Shown here: piece by piece, positions 17,558 through 26,499 of the stretch
How the letters are laid out: the number at the start of each line of letters is the position of its first letter
Position numbering within the stretch: position 1 is the stretch's first letter
Assembly (NCBI GenBank): GCA_965602805.1
Contig: CBFCZK010000001.1
Span: 473,741-537,740, forward strand
Length of the DNA stretch: 64,000 nt
Source: Thiomicrorhabdus sp965602805
GTDB lineage: Bacteria > Pseudomonadota > Gammaproteobacteria > Thiomicrospirales > Thiomicrospiraceae
Reading direction: 5' to 3'
Notes under the pieces: model-generated
The model's input: only the letters and a program-made list of their open reading frames with translations
The model's database searches: none
What the model was told of the DNA's origin: nothing
Program-made: the position numbers and the translations under genes

Positions 17558-17785
17558 ATGAGCCAAAAATCAGAAAGTTTTAAAGAAAATTATAAAAAGT
17601 TACAGCAAATTGCCCAAAAACTGTCTGACACGTCAGAGGTTGATATTGATGAGCTGGTCCCAATGGTAGATGAAGCCACAAGGGCTTATCAGCTTTGTAA
17701 GTCGAGGATTGAAGCGGTTGAAATGGCGCTGAATAATCGACTAGATGCCGAAAAACCGAGTTCTGCGGAGAAAGCAGATGACTAA
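17558..17785 (+). CDS. xseB: Exonuclease VII small subunit
   Basis: 75 residues with the XseB pattern (SFKENYKKLQQIAQKLSDT, VDIDELVPMVDEATRAYQLC, then KSRIEAVEMALNNRL), a helical hairpin that wraps the large subunit. It is encoded 108 bases after xseA. Its last codons overlap the start of arsC by eight bases (ATGACTAA). Confidence 0.92.
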   Translation: MSQKSESFKENYKKLQQIAQKLSDTSEVDIDELVPMVDEATRAYQLCKSRIEAVEMALNNRLDAEKPSSAEKADD

Positions 17786-18131
17786 AGCGACGATTTATCA
17801 TAACTCTCGATGCTCTAAAAGTAGAAGCAGTTTGTCACTGCTTGAGGAAAAGGGTGTAGAGATTGAAGAGGTTCGCTACTTAGAAACGCCACCTTCTAAA
17901 GAAACGCTGGCTGAATTGTGTCAAATGATGAATTTAAAACCAAAAGATATCATCCGAACCGGTGAAAGCTTATTCAAAGAACTTGGCTTAAATCAAAGCG
18001 ATGAAAAGAGTGATGACGAATGGCTTGAGATCTTAGTCAGTAATCCTCTGTTGATTGAACGCCCAATTATTAGGGTTGGTGATAGAGCCATTATCGGACG
18101 ACCACCAGAAAATATTCTGAAAATCTGCTAG
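17778..18131 (+). CDS. arsC: Arsenate reductase-like protein (ArsC/YfgD family)
   Basis: 117 residues of the glutaredoxin-dependent ArsC fold. The catalytic cysteine is in YHNSRCSKSR (residue 11) and the arginine-rich end of the site is NPLLIERPIIRVGDRAIIGRP. It would reduce arsenate to arsenite with glutathione and glutaredoxin, although YfgD-type proteins have not all been shown to do so. An upstream ATG at 17745 exists in frame, but 17778 gives the normal N-terminus (MTKATIYHNSRCSKS) and overlaps xseB, so coupling is likely. No other ars gene is nearby. Confidence 0.85.
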   Translation: MTKATIYHNSRCSKSRSSLSLLEEKGVEIEEVRYLETPPSKETLAELCQMMNLKPKDIIRTGESLFKELGLNQSDEKSDDEWLEILVSNPLLIERPIIRVGDRAIIGRPPENILKIC

Positions 18132-18252
18132 AAGTGAAGGTCACAATTCAGGTTGGGTTATAACATTCGATATGCAATCTGAGATAAAGCATTAATTGAC
18201 TAGAATGCTTTCACACCAATCCAATAGAATTCTCTCTAGAGTTCTTTAAAAT

Positions 18253-18272
18253 AACGACCAGGCCTGGTCGTT
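18253..18272. repeat. 20-bp perfect palindrome with GACCAGGCCTGGTC core
   Basis: AACGACCAGGCCTGGTCGTT is fully symmetric and is flanked by A-rich sequence on the left and T-rich sequence on the right, so it could also end a transcript from arsC. The core is at 18256-18269. Confidence 0.9.
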
Positions 18273-18415
18273 TTCTGTTTATGAGTTTCTGGATATCGCT
18301 GTCCAGCACAATTCACATCTGACTCTCAATTCTACAAAACATAACTTATACAGCGCCCGCATTATCCATATTGAAATGTTCTTTTTTGGTGCAATCTGAA
18401 GTCAGTCTTATTTTG

Positions 18416-18439
18416 TATTTGACCAGGCCTGGTCAAATA
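18416..18439. repeat. 24-bp perfect palindrome with GACCAGGCCTGGTC core
   Basis: The core at 18421-18434 is extended by five matching bases on each side (TATTT on the left, AAATA on the right). It is the longest perfectly symmetric copy in the window and lies in a gene-free region. Confidence 0.92.
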
Positions 18440-19041
18440 TATTCTGATCTTATAAAACATTTTCAATGCATGTAAGACACTCCATGTTTTTTACTAAATG
18501 ACGAATACACGATACGCCATACAAAAAAACATTCCATAGCGGTATAGAATTTCGTTTTTGATCCAAATTTGAAAAGTGGGGCAATAGTTCAATATTAACG
18601 TTGTTCTATACAAGTGCCAATTTAACATAATATATATTATACGAATAGTATATGGTATTTATTTGAAAGGGGTTTTGATTTATGCAACACACAACTTAGT
18701 GGATTATTCTTAATAATCAATGCGTTGAATCACAACCACGTACATTACTTTAAATAGAGCTTTAATGACTTTATCAATAAGGCTTGCCTGAAAAATATAA
18801 AAGAACGCTATTTTTGTAGAATTACACTCTTTTTTTAAACGGACCAAATCACAGCATAGATTAATTTAAAACAGTGATTTTATATTAAGCACGGACTGCT
18901 TAACCACCTATTAGAAATTTGCTCCAATAATAATTATTCACTTACATGCACTTACTCTTTGCCTAGGAACTTGATTCGACCTCATCGAAATACAATAGAG
19001 CTTGAAACTTGAATGTCTGCATCCGCATGGAAATAAGGCAC

Positions 19042-19076
19042 AAAAAAAGGGCCGAATCAATCGATTCGGCCCTTTT
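19042..19076. terminator. Strong bidirectional terminator hairpin
   Basis: AAAAGGGCCGAATC (19045-19058) pairs with GATTCGGCCCTTTT (19063-19076) around a four-base loop. On the minus strand it is followed by seven T. It probably ends the minus-strand gene at 19166; it could also end any plus-strand transcript. Confidence 0.9.
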
Positions 19077-19165
19077 AAGGCAGCCCTAAAAATAGTCTCA
19101 AATAGGATTAAGGGTCATTCAGAGGTAGAGTAAAGAATAAGCAGACAGAGCCCCTTCTTATTGAT

Positions 19166-19612
19166 TTACTGGCCTGAACCACTCGTAAACAAAACAACCA
19201 ACGGCACGATTGATATCAATGCTAGCAGGATGGGTACCCACGCCTTTTCCTCTTTATTTTTTACACCAATAATACCTGCAACTAACGCTACAGGAGCGGC
19301 TACCCAGGCGATTGGCGGAAATACAAAGCTAAACAAAATCGCAACTACGCCAGCAACCATTCCTAGCGTTGATGCGTTACCAGGCTCATAAGTTCGAGTA
19401 TTTCTCATATCCGTTGGTTCAGAGCTTGATGATTCCATGCGACCTAAGATTGAGTTGATGTCAGAATCCGTTAACTCCGGTTGCGCCACCTCAAGATCCG
19501 TCATTCCAAGCGTGATTTTCTTGTTTTTATACAGTGACTTAACTAATTCATCCCAGTGGGCATCATTCGGTAATTGATCAACTATTGCATGCGCATCTTC
19601 TTTAATCGACAT
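19166..19612 (-). CDS. Small two-helix membrane protein with addiction-module-like N-terminus
   Basis: 148 residues. The N-terminal third (AHAIVDQLPNDAHWDELVKS, then LYKNKKITLGMTDLE) resembles the antitoxin-like 'addiction module component' pattern LPDDATWDDLMYEIYVRQ. The C-terminal part (about 85-140) has two hydrophobic segments (LGMVAGVVAILFSFVFPPIAW and following; ILLALISIVPLVVLFTSG) like small DUF4190-type membrane proteins. No toxin gene is adjacent. The protein is most likely anchored in the inner membrane with its N-terminus in the cytoplasm; function unknown. It is divergent from rpoN and ends at the 19042-19076 terminator. Confidence 0.65.
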   Translation of the reverse strand: MSIKEDAHAIVDQLPNDAHWDELVKSLYKNKKITLGMTDLEVAQPELTDSDINSILGRMESSSSEPTDMRNTRTYEPGNASTLGMVAGVVAILFSFVFPPIAWVAAPVALVAGIIGVKNKEEKAWVPILLALISIVPLVVLFTSGSGQ

Positions 19613-19843
19613 AGAGTCCTCTCTTTTATTAAATTTTGAATAAGTTTTCTAAAATGAACTTAAATCAGTAGCTCTACTTTAAAAGCCTTGAATATAGGGC
19701 TCTTAGAGTAAATAAATACACGCTTGTAAGTGCTTTTAGATTACCTTTCTTATTTTTTTAGATTATTATATCTATAAAAATTTGTTTTACGAATCCAAAT
19801 TTCCGTTTAAACAAAATTACCCTTATCAGGAGTTGTTTTTAGT

Positions 19844-21343
19844 ATGGCACTTATGCCCGGTCTACAGTTAAACATTGGTCAGCAACTTAAATTGACGCCG
19901 CAATTACAGCAGTCGATTAAGATTTTGCAGTATTCCGCTTTAGAGGTGCAACAAACCATTGAAGCGACCCTTGAAACAAACTTTATGCTTGAAGTGGATG
20001 AAGAGCTCTCTCAAGATGATGAGATTTTATCTGAGAAAGATTCCGAGACGCCTGAAGAGGTTAAGGATGTTGAACCCAGCTCTGCTGAAGAAACCCCTCT
20101 TGATATAAATGAAGCTGAAAGCATTTCTGATGAGTTGGATATCGACTGCAATTGGGATGAGGTATATTCTGACCACACCGTGACTTCAAGCTCCCAATCA
20201 TCTGAAGACTATGCCGGTGCTGAAACCTACACAGCATCAGAAAGATCATTGCATGACCATCTGCATTGGCAGTCAGACATTTACCCTTGGGACGAAGTTC
20301 AAGAACTTTTGGCTTCCTATTTAATTGATGACATTAATGATGAAGGCTATTTATCAACGGAGCTGAGTGAGTTACTTGAGGAAATAAACCTCAATGAAGA
20401 GTCTAACCACACCCTAGAAGAATTGACCTCTGTACTGCTGATTATTCAGCAATTTGAGCCTACTGGTGTTGGCGCTAGAGATGTTCAAGAGTCTCTTTTA
20501 TTACAGCTAGCAAACCTACCAAACAACCCTTTTGTGGTGACGGCCGCACAGTTGATTACCGATAATTTTGATTGGCTCTCCTTTCATGATAATAAACGCA
20601 TTAAAAAACTTTACGGGCTTGACGATGAACAACTCAGTCAACTGTTTAGATTAATCCAATCTTTAAATCCACGCCCAGGTCGAGATTTTTCTTCAACACA
20701 GTCCGAAGTCATTATTCCGGACTTACGCATAAAGCGCTCTAAACAAGGTTGGTTAGTTGAGTTGAATGCCAATGCATTTCCTCGCCTAGCGGTAAATTCT
20801 ACTTATATTGATTTGGCCAATACGCTGGACAACACTGAACAGTCTAAAAAAATCAAAGAGCAGTTAATTGAGGCTAAAGGCTTGATTAAAAGTATTCATA
20901 GCCGAGGTGAAACGCTTCTCCGTGTCGGACGGTTTATCGTTGAAAAACAGCATCTTTTCTTTGAAGAAGGTGAACAGGCCATGCAGCCTTTAGTCTTGCG
21001 CGAAGTGGCAGAGAATCTAGAGCTGCATGAATCGACCATTTCTAGAGCAACCAGCCAGAAATACATGCAGACGCCACGTGGCACTTATGAATTAAAGTAC
21101 TTTTTTTCAACGGGTGTCAGTCAATATGGCAGTGCCGACCAATCTGCTACGGCTATCAAAGCACACATTAAAGGCCTTATCGATCAAGAAGATGCCAAAA
21201 AGCCCTTAAGTGATAATAAACTGATGGCACTTTTAGAAGAAAAAGAGATATCCGTTGCTCGGAGAACCATTGCTAAGTACCGTGAGGCACTCAACATCCC
21301 CTCTTCCAGCGAACGTAAAAAACGCAATCAATTCAAAATGTAG
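19844..21343 (+). CDS. rpoN: RNA polymerase sigma-54 factor
   Basis: 499 residues. Region I starts MALMPGLQLNIGQQLKLTPQ with the usual glutamine-rich activator-interacting sequence, followed by an acidic region II (to about 130), a core-binding region (FEPTGVGARDVQESLLLQL), and the C-terminal DNA-binding part with the RpoN box ARRTIAKYRE near residue 478. Sigma-54 directs polymerase to -24/-12 promoters and needs an enhancer-binding ATPase. In many relatives rpoN is followed by hpf and ptsN; here those are missing and a cupin gene follows after 71 bases. A ribosome binding site AGGAG precedes the ATG. Confidence 0.97.
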   Translation: MALMPGLQLNIGQQLKLTPQLQQSIKILQYSALEVQQTIEATLETNFMLEVDEELSQDDEILSEKDSETPEEVKDVEPSSAEETPLDINEAESISDELDIDCNWDEVYSDHTVTSSSQSSEDYAGAETYTASERSLHDHLHWQSDIYPWDEVQELLASYLIDDINDEGYLSTELSELLEEINLNEESNHTLEELTSVLLIIQQFEPTGVGARDVQESLLLQLANLPNNPFVVTAAQLITDNFDWLSFHDNKRIKKLYGLDDEQLSQLFRLIQSLNPRPGRDFSSTQSEVIIPDLRIKRSKQGWLVELNANAFPRLAVNSTYIDLANTLDNTEQSKKIKEQLIEAKGLIKSIHSRGETLLRVGRFIVEKQHLFFEEGEQAMQPLVLREVAENLELHESTISRATSQKYMQTPRGTYELKYFFSTGVSQYGSADQSATAIKAHIKGLIDQEDAKKPLSDNKLMALLEEKEISVARRTIAKYREALNIPSSSERKKRNQFKM

Positions 21344-21414
21344 AATTGATTGCGTTTCCGAATACTCTTATAATGCGTCATAATTTAATAAAATTTTAGT
21401 TAAGGTTAGTGGAT

Positions 21415-22344
21415 ATGAATCGAACAAATGTTGAACAAATACAAGTTGCCGCTCAGCAGCAATGGGAGCACCAGGCGCAAGTAAAAGAGTATATGTCGGC
21501 TGTGAATCCACCGATGCCTAAAATTGATGTCGTTGACTACCCAAGTAGCTTGCATGAAGGCGGCGAAACTCGCATTATCCCTTTTGATTTATCAGCAACC
21601 TTAGAAACAAGCTATCCTGCAACATCACCTAATTTAATGGCGAGTTATCTTCACATTAATGAAGGTGACACCTTAAAAACGGATGTTTCAGCTACCTCTC
21701 AAATGTTTTACGTTATTCGTGGTCACGGCCGCACACAGATGAAAAATGGCACCATCGAATGGAAGGAAGGTGATTTATTTACCTTGCCAGCCGTGCCTGA
21801 TGCATTGCATTCTGCTAGTTCTGATACCGCTATCTACTGGGTGCATGATGCGCCTCTTTTAAAGTATTTAGGAGTTGATGCAACGGTTCAGCGTTTCGAA
21901 CCGGTCTTATATACTCATGAACGCCTAACTCAAGAACTCAATGATATTCGTGAAATTGCGGCTGGTAGAAATCGTACCGGTTTCTTATTGGCACATCCAA
22001 ACTTCCCTCAGACAATGACGTTAACCCATACATTATGGGCTCTTTATAACGTATTGCCGGCGGGCGTTACCCAAAAGGCACATCGCCATAACTCAATCGC
22101 TCTGGATTTCTGTGTCTCTGCTGGCCCTGATACCTACACCATGATTGGTAAAGAAGTAGATGAAAACGGCGACATTATTAATCCTATTAAAGCTATGTGG
22201 ACCCCGGGATCAGCCTTTGTTACGCCTCCTGGTTGGTGGCACTCTCATCATAACGATTCTGATGAAGACGCGATTGTCTTACCGATACAAGATGCGGGTC
22301 TGATTATGAACATGCAAGTGTTGGATTTCCAACTGATTACTTAA
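21415..22344 (+). CDS. Double-cupin protein, gentisate dioxygenase-like
   Basis: 309 residues from ATG 21415, which is nine bases after TAAGG; an in-frame GTG at 21409 is too close to that site. Two cupin folds are visible: the first (about 90-150, MFYVIRGHGRTQMKNGTIEW) lacks a clear histidine triad, while the second (about 215-300) keeps likely metal ligands in AHRHNS and PGWWHSHH. The arrangement recalls gentisate 1,2-dioxygenases and related ring-cleavage enzymes, but no aromatic-degradation genes surround it, so the substrate is unknown. It is co-directional with, and 41 bases before, a two-component system. Confidence 0.75.
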   Translation: MNRTNVEQIQVAAQQQWEHQAQVKEYMSAVNPPMPKIDVVDYPSSLHEGGETRIIPFDLSATLETSYPATSPNLMASYLHINEGDTLKTDVSATSQMFYVIRGHGRTQMKNGTIEWKEGDLFTLPAVPDALHSASSDTAIYWVHDAPLLKYLGVDATVQRFEPVLYTHERLTQELNDIREIAAGRNRTGFLLAHPNFPQTMTLTHTLWALYNVLPAGVTQKAHRHNSIALDFCVSAGPDTYTMIGKEVDENGDIINPIKAMWTPGSAFVTPPGWWHSHHNDSDEDAIVLPIQDAGLIMNMQVLDFQLIT

Positions 22345-22385
22345 TTACAATTAATACCCCCTTCCGTTACTGAAAGTTGAGGCTT

Positions 22386-23093
22386 ATGCAAAATACAGAT
22401 TATCGAATTGCCGTTATTGAAGATGATCCAATTCAATTGGAAAATTTAGTCACCGCACTTGAACAGCAAGGATTTGTTGTCGATTCATTTGATAATCGTC
22501 AAAGTGCAGAGGATAGTTTTGCGAAAGGCCTACCAAACTTAGTTATTTCCGATATTATTCTTGGCTCTGAGGTAGACGGTGGTTTTGATTTAGCAAAACA
22601 CCTGCTTGGCTATAACCAACCTATTCCAATCATCTTTCTTTCAGAAAGGCAGTCCGAGTTTGATATCTACACTGGCCATGCTTTAGGGGCTATTGATTAC
22701 TTACCGAAACCAATAAGCCTGAACGTGCTGATCGTAAAGGTCAAAAACTTATTAAGAATTACAGGTAATAGTAATCTTAATACTGCAGATGAAGAGAGTT
22801 CTAAAATACCGAATCTCGTTTTGGTACAGGATCAATTTAAAGCTTACTGGTTTGAAAAACCATTAGACTTAACCGCGACGGAATTTGAAATGTTGAAACA
22901 GTTTGCTCTTGCCGGCGAATCGAGCGTTGTCTCTTACGATGCTCTTCAAACTTCGACACAAGGGGTGGTTGAGCGTAATACGATTAATACACACATTTGC
23001 CGAATTCGAAATGCTTTCAAAAAGATTACCCCTGAATTTAATGCCATTCATAATGAATATGGGCGTGGTTATAGCTGGCAAAAAAACGACTAA
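22386..23093 (+). CDS. OmpR-type response regulator, PdsR-like
   Basis: 235 residues from ATG 22386 (a TTG at 22377 is in frame). The receiver domain has IAVIEDDPIQLEN and the phosphorylated aspartate in LVISDIILGSEVDGGFDLAK; the C-terminal winged helix has LTATEFEML and NTINTHICRIRNAFKKI, ending YGRGYSW. The DDPIQ.EN, DGGF.L and FDI blocks resemble the response regulator of the proteobacterial 'dedicated sortase' systems (PdsR), as I recall that family. It precedes its likely partner kinase by 53 bases. No sortase gene is in the window. Confidence 0.8.
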   Translation: MQNTDYRIAVIEDDPIQLENLVTALEQQGFVVDSFDNRQSAEDSFAKGLPNLVISDIILGSEVDGGFDLAKHLLGYNQPIPIIFLSERQSEFDIYTGHALGAIDYLPKPISLNVLIVKVKNLLRITGNSNLNTADEESSKIPNLVLVQDQFKAYWFEKPLDLTATEFEMLKQFALAGESSVVSYDALQTSTQGVVERNTINTHICRIRNAFKKITPEFNAIHNEYGRGYSWQKND

Positions 23094-23146
23094 CATTGTA
23101 AATATTCTAAGTTTCGCCACGTTCGAAACTCTCAGGGAGAGATTTT

Positions 23147-24706
23147 TTGTCTATCAACATTAAGCTCATCAGCCTGAGACTCTCTATTCGCACACGTTTT
23201 TTTATTCTGCTATTGCTCTTAACGATACTGCCCTTTCTTGCATATCGTTTTGCCATTGATTTACACCGTATCATGCTTAATAATCAGGCGATTGTTCAGC
23301 AGCAAACCGTTGAAAACTTAGCCCTGATTCTAGAAAACCGTACCGACTTATGGGCACTACAAATCCAATCGGGTACCCCGACTCGACTTTCGCATCTAAA
23401 TCTAACAAATTCAGTGCTTTGGGTCGTGAATGAACGTGGCTTAACCACTTACGTTGTTGGTCAGCTTCCACAAGAAAGTGACACGCATGAAAGTGATTTA
23501 TTTACCTCTGTAGGCAAAAGCCTCATTAAAACACTCGCTACTTTCCTTCCCTATTCATTACCTTACCCTTATCCACAAAGTGATGCTCCTGAACGAAATC
23601 TCATTACAAAATCCCTACAAGGTACGACTATCCAGCAGTATCGAATGGATAAATCTCAAGAGCCCGTTTCATTAATGTCGGCCACTCCTTTAATGGTTAA
23701 GCAACAGATTATTGGTGCGATTATTCTTGAACAGCGCATGGAAACATTGTTCAGTGAAACCTTAAACTATTTCTATCGACTGATTGGTATTGGGGCGACA
23801 ATCTTCTTAATTGTTATTATTGGCGCTATCATACACACCGCTTCATTATCCAATAGAATCATGCGTTTAGACAATGATGTGAAAAAGACATTTAATTCTC
23901 AAGGACGATTAACGGAATTAGTTTTTCCAGATAAGACTAGTCGATTTTATGAGGATGAACTTTCCGATTTAAGGCATCATATCCATGAGATGCTAAAGCA
24001 ACTTGGGGCCTATGAACGCTATCTAAAGCAGTTACCAAAAACGCTCCGCCATGAATTACATAACCCTTTAAATCGTCTTTCAATGTCTTTAAGTTTGCTC
24101 GAGAAAGATACACAGCATACCCAACTCGACTATGCGCAACATGCCGTTGCACAACTTAAACAGATCATAGCCTCCCTTTCGGAAGCAACCAGTATAGAAG
24201 ACAGTCTAAACCTTCAAGCCCCTGAAGCATTCCCAGTTGGCGACATGCTTAATCACTACATGAAGAACAATATTGATCTGCACCCCGACTGGAATTTAAA
24301 ATTTGAGAATAGAATTCCGGCGAACATTCAAATTTTAGGGGATGGCTTTATGCTGGAACAGATGATGGATAAGTTATTAAGTAATGCTAAAGACTTCTCC
24401 AATGGCAAAGTTCCAATTAGCGTTCTGGCTAAAGTAGAAGCTAACCAGGTTCAAGTTAGTGTCGTAAACTCAGGTCAACCACTACCGTTAGGCCACGAAC
24501 AGCAAATATTTGATGGTATGACATCTATCAGGCACCTTAATCAAGATGAAAATGCACACTTGGGATTGGGGCTTTATATCGTGAAACTCATTACCGACTT
24601 TCACAGAGGCAGAGCTTATGCTGAAAACTTCGAAGAGTATCAAGGACGAAAATTACAAGGGGTACGATTTATTGTTGAACTGCCTATTCTTAAGCCTGAA
24701 AGTTAA
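23147..24706 (+). CDS. Membrane sensor histidine kinase, partner of the preceding regulator
   Basis: 519 residues. Helix 1 is about 17-35 (RFFILLLLLTILPFLAYRF), a periplasmic sensor region of about 170 residues follows, and helix 2 is about 208-230 (LIGIGATIFLIVIIGAIIH). A HAMP-like linker leads to the H box LPKTLRHELHNPLNRLSMSL, then the N box (MDKLLSNAKDFS) and the G box (HLGLGLYIVK) of the ATPase. It should autophosphorylate on the H-box histidine and pass phosphate to the regulator encoded upstream. The Asn after His-Glu-Leu-His fits the HPK pattern of PdsS-like kinases. The signal is unknown. Confidence 0.85.
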   Translation: MSINIKLISLRLSIRTRFFILLLLLTILPFLAYRFAIDLHRIMLNNQAIVQQQTVENLALILENRTDLWALQIQSGTPTRLSHLNLTNSVLWVVNERGLTTYVVGQLPQESDTHESDLFTSVGKSLIKTLATFLPYSLPYPYPQSDAPERNLITKSLQGTTIQQYRMDKSQEPVSLMSATPLMVKQQIIGAIILEQRMETLFSETLNYFYRLIGIGATIFLIVIIGAIIHTASLSNRIMRLDNDVKKTFNSQGRLTELVFPDKTSRFYEDELSDLRHHIHEMLKQLGAYERYLKQLPKTLRHELHNPLNRLSMSLSLLEKDTQHTQLDYAQHAVAQLKQIIASLSEATSIEDSLNLQAPEAFPVGDMLNHYMKNNIDLHPDWNLKFENRIPANIQILGDGFMLEQMMDKLLSNAKDFSNGKVPISVLAKVEANQVQVSVVNSGQPLPLGHEQQIFDGMTSIRHLNQDENAHLGLGLYIVKLITDFHRGRAYAENFEEYQGRKLQGVRFIVELPILKPES

Positions 24707-24964
24707 TAATTATTCGAGACCAACTTTCCAGAGTTGTCATAACTCCAATCAGATTTCTTTTGGTGTCAGCACGAAGGTTTTGAAGATATCTGACGTTTCT
24801 TGTGAAGAGTTGATAAACATGACTTTGATGAGGGGCCGAACGGGGTTACTCTTTACAGAGAGCTGGGTAAGGTATTGCAAGGCTCTATAAAATACTGAAC
24901 CCTGAGTCTAGCAGTAGCACAGTAGGCTTAGGCAGCTAGGCAGATGAATTTCATCTATTGCCAT

Positions 24965-26182
24965 TTATTTAACTCGAGCCGTTATATCCTTCAGTTTCCG
25001 TACCCATGGAGAAATACCAAATTCTGCTTTATACTTTTTAGCAAAACTATCTGCTGCTTTACGACTCGCAAATGAGCCGCTAAGTAAAACGTAGTTCGTC
25101 GTCTCATTCCGAGTCTGAGGAATAATTCTAACATCCGTTAGACCTTTTTTACGCACAATAGCTTCAACGGACTGCTGTTCAGGCATGCTTGCTAACTGCA
25201 ACGTGTAATGAAGCGCTGGCTCATTCATTAACCATTTAACGTCAGCTGTATAGTGTTCAATAGGTGTGTTGGCCTTTTCAGGAGTAACCGGTGCTGCGGG
25301 TGCTTTAATTGTTTGGACCAACTGAACTAATGGCTGTTTAATCGTTGGAAGCTTAGTTTCAGTAATACTTGGCTCTGAGATTGTCATCTCCGTCATGTTC
25401 TCATTGCTGGCGACTGGTAGAGTGACGTTGCTCACAGAACTTACGTCTGCTAAGGGCTTCTTTCCAGACGACAAGTAATCAAGAATAGCTTGTAATTTCT
25501 GATCAATTTTCTGTTCAAGTTGATTCAATCTGTTATCTAAAACAGCTTCGGTAACGATTTTATTAGGATCCATCGATCCAATTGTTTTAGAGACGGCAGA
25601 TGAGGTGTTAGAAACCAGTACGGCATCTGAACCTGTCGTACTCTCCGCGACACCCGTTTTCGGATGCTTTAATTCCGCCTGCAAGGCAAGAACCTGAGCT
25701 TCTAATGCAAAGACTTTATCTTCTAAGGAAATAAACAGCTCCGCCTTACCGCCTGAAGAGATTGATTTTTGTAAAGCTTCCATATCAATCTGTAATTGAT
25801 TCATTTTATCAGCGTTGAGTTGATTAGACTCTAAAACACTTTGCAACTCTTTATGTATGCTCGTGTAGGCGATATAGAGCACACCCAATAACGTCAGCAG
25901 TAAAGACAGCATAATAATGACGCCAAAAAATGACGCTTTATTTTTTGGCGGTTTAATCACCTGAGCTGTGTAATTTGAACGTGTTTCACTATTTCTCATA
26001 TCTTGCTTTTCCCTTACTGGTTCTGATGCTGGCATAACCTCTTCGGCAGCCTTCAACCAATCTTTTAAAGAGTGATTTTCTCCAGAGCTGGATTTACCAG
26101 AAGAAATGCTTTGAGCTTTACTCTCAATATCTTCCAATATTTTGGCTCTTTCTGATTCAAGTTCCGAAATTGTAAATGACAT
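24965..26182 (-). CDS. Inner-membrane SPOR-domain protein, DamX-like
   Basis: 405 residues: a cytoplasmic N-terminus, one membrane helix (about 84-106, ASFFGVIIMLSLLLTLLGVL), a coiled coil (about 110-170), a Ser/Thr/Pro-rich linker, and a C-terminal SPOR domain (about 320-400: PALHYTLQLASMPEQQSVEA; NYVLLSGSFASRKAADSFAK). SPOR domains bind denuded glycan strands at the septum, so the protein probably acts in cell division or envelope maintenance, like DamX. It has no neighbours of known division function and is divergent from a tiny membrane-protein gene. Confidence 0.82.
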   Translation of the reverse strand: MSFTISELESERAKILEDIESKAQSISSGKSSSGENHSLKDWLKAAEEVMPASEPVREKQDMRNSETRSNYTAQVIKPPKNKASFFGVIIMLSLLLTLLGVLYIAYTSIHKELQSVLESNQLNADKMNQLQIDMEALQKSISSGGKAELFISLEDKVFALEAQVLALQAELKHPKTGVAESTTGSDAVLVSNTSSAVSKTIGSMDPNKIVTEAVLDNRLNQLEQKIDQKLQAILDYLSSGKKPLADVSSVSNVTLPVASNENMTEMTISEPSITETKLPTIKQPLVQLVQTIKAPAAPVTPEKANTPIEHYTADVKWLMNEPALHYTLQLASMPEQQSVEAIVRKKGLTDVRIIPQTRNETTNYVLLSGSFASRKAADSFAKKYKAEFGISPWVRKLKDITARVK

Positions 26183-26277
26183 ATTTTTTAGACAAACCCT
26201 AAGTCAAAATTAAAATTTATTGTAAAATGCTTTAGATTAAAAAGATACTGAAAATATAACTCTTTGGAGAGATAAAC

Positions 26278-26403
26278 ATGCCTGATATGGAAAGCGTTGG
26301 ATCAGCTTTACTAATAACCTTTGGACTGCTCGCAACATCCATCATTGTTGTCGGTTTGGCAATGTGGTGGGTGTTTCGTTTTTTTAAAAATAAAGACGAC
26401 TAA
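26278..26403 (+). CDS. 41-residue single-span membrane peptide
   Basis: A short reading frame starting MPDMESVGSALLITFGLLAT, continuing with a hydrophobic stretch and WWVFRFFKNKDD, and ending in a TAA. A TTGGAGAG ribosome binding site lies 7-8 bases before the ATG. One membrane helix (about 9-33) is followed by a basic and aromatic end, which predicts the N-terminus outside and the C-terminus in the cytoplasm. It lies alone between divergent and convergent neighbours. No function is recognised; small subunits of membrane complexes look like this. Confidence 0.65.
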   Translation: MPDMESVGSALLITFGLLATSIIVVGLAMWWVFRFFKNKDD

Positions 26404-26499
26404 TCTTGTACCAATAAAATATTCATGGTTAGAAACCGCTATGACAAATCGACTCGACATTAAGGCAAAATTTTTGCCTTAAAACAGATATTTGACAAA

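Larger units (their letters stand above)
18132..19041. other. Gene-free, A/T-rich interval
   Basis: About 900 bases with no credible gene. It holds two long perfect palindromes centred on the GACCAGGCCTGGTC motif, 165 bases apart, and a strong terminator hairpin just after it. A short run ATG CAA CAC ACA ACT TAG near 18682 follows a GAAAGGGG stretch, but it is only five codons. I see no tRNA, CRISPR or recognisable non-coding RNA. Confidence 0.6.
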
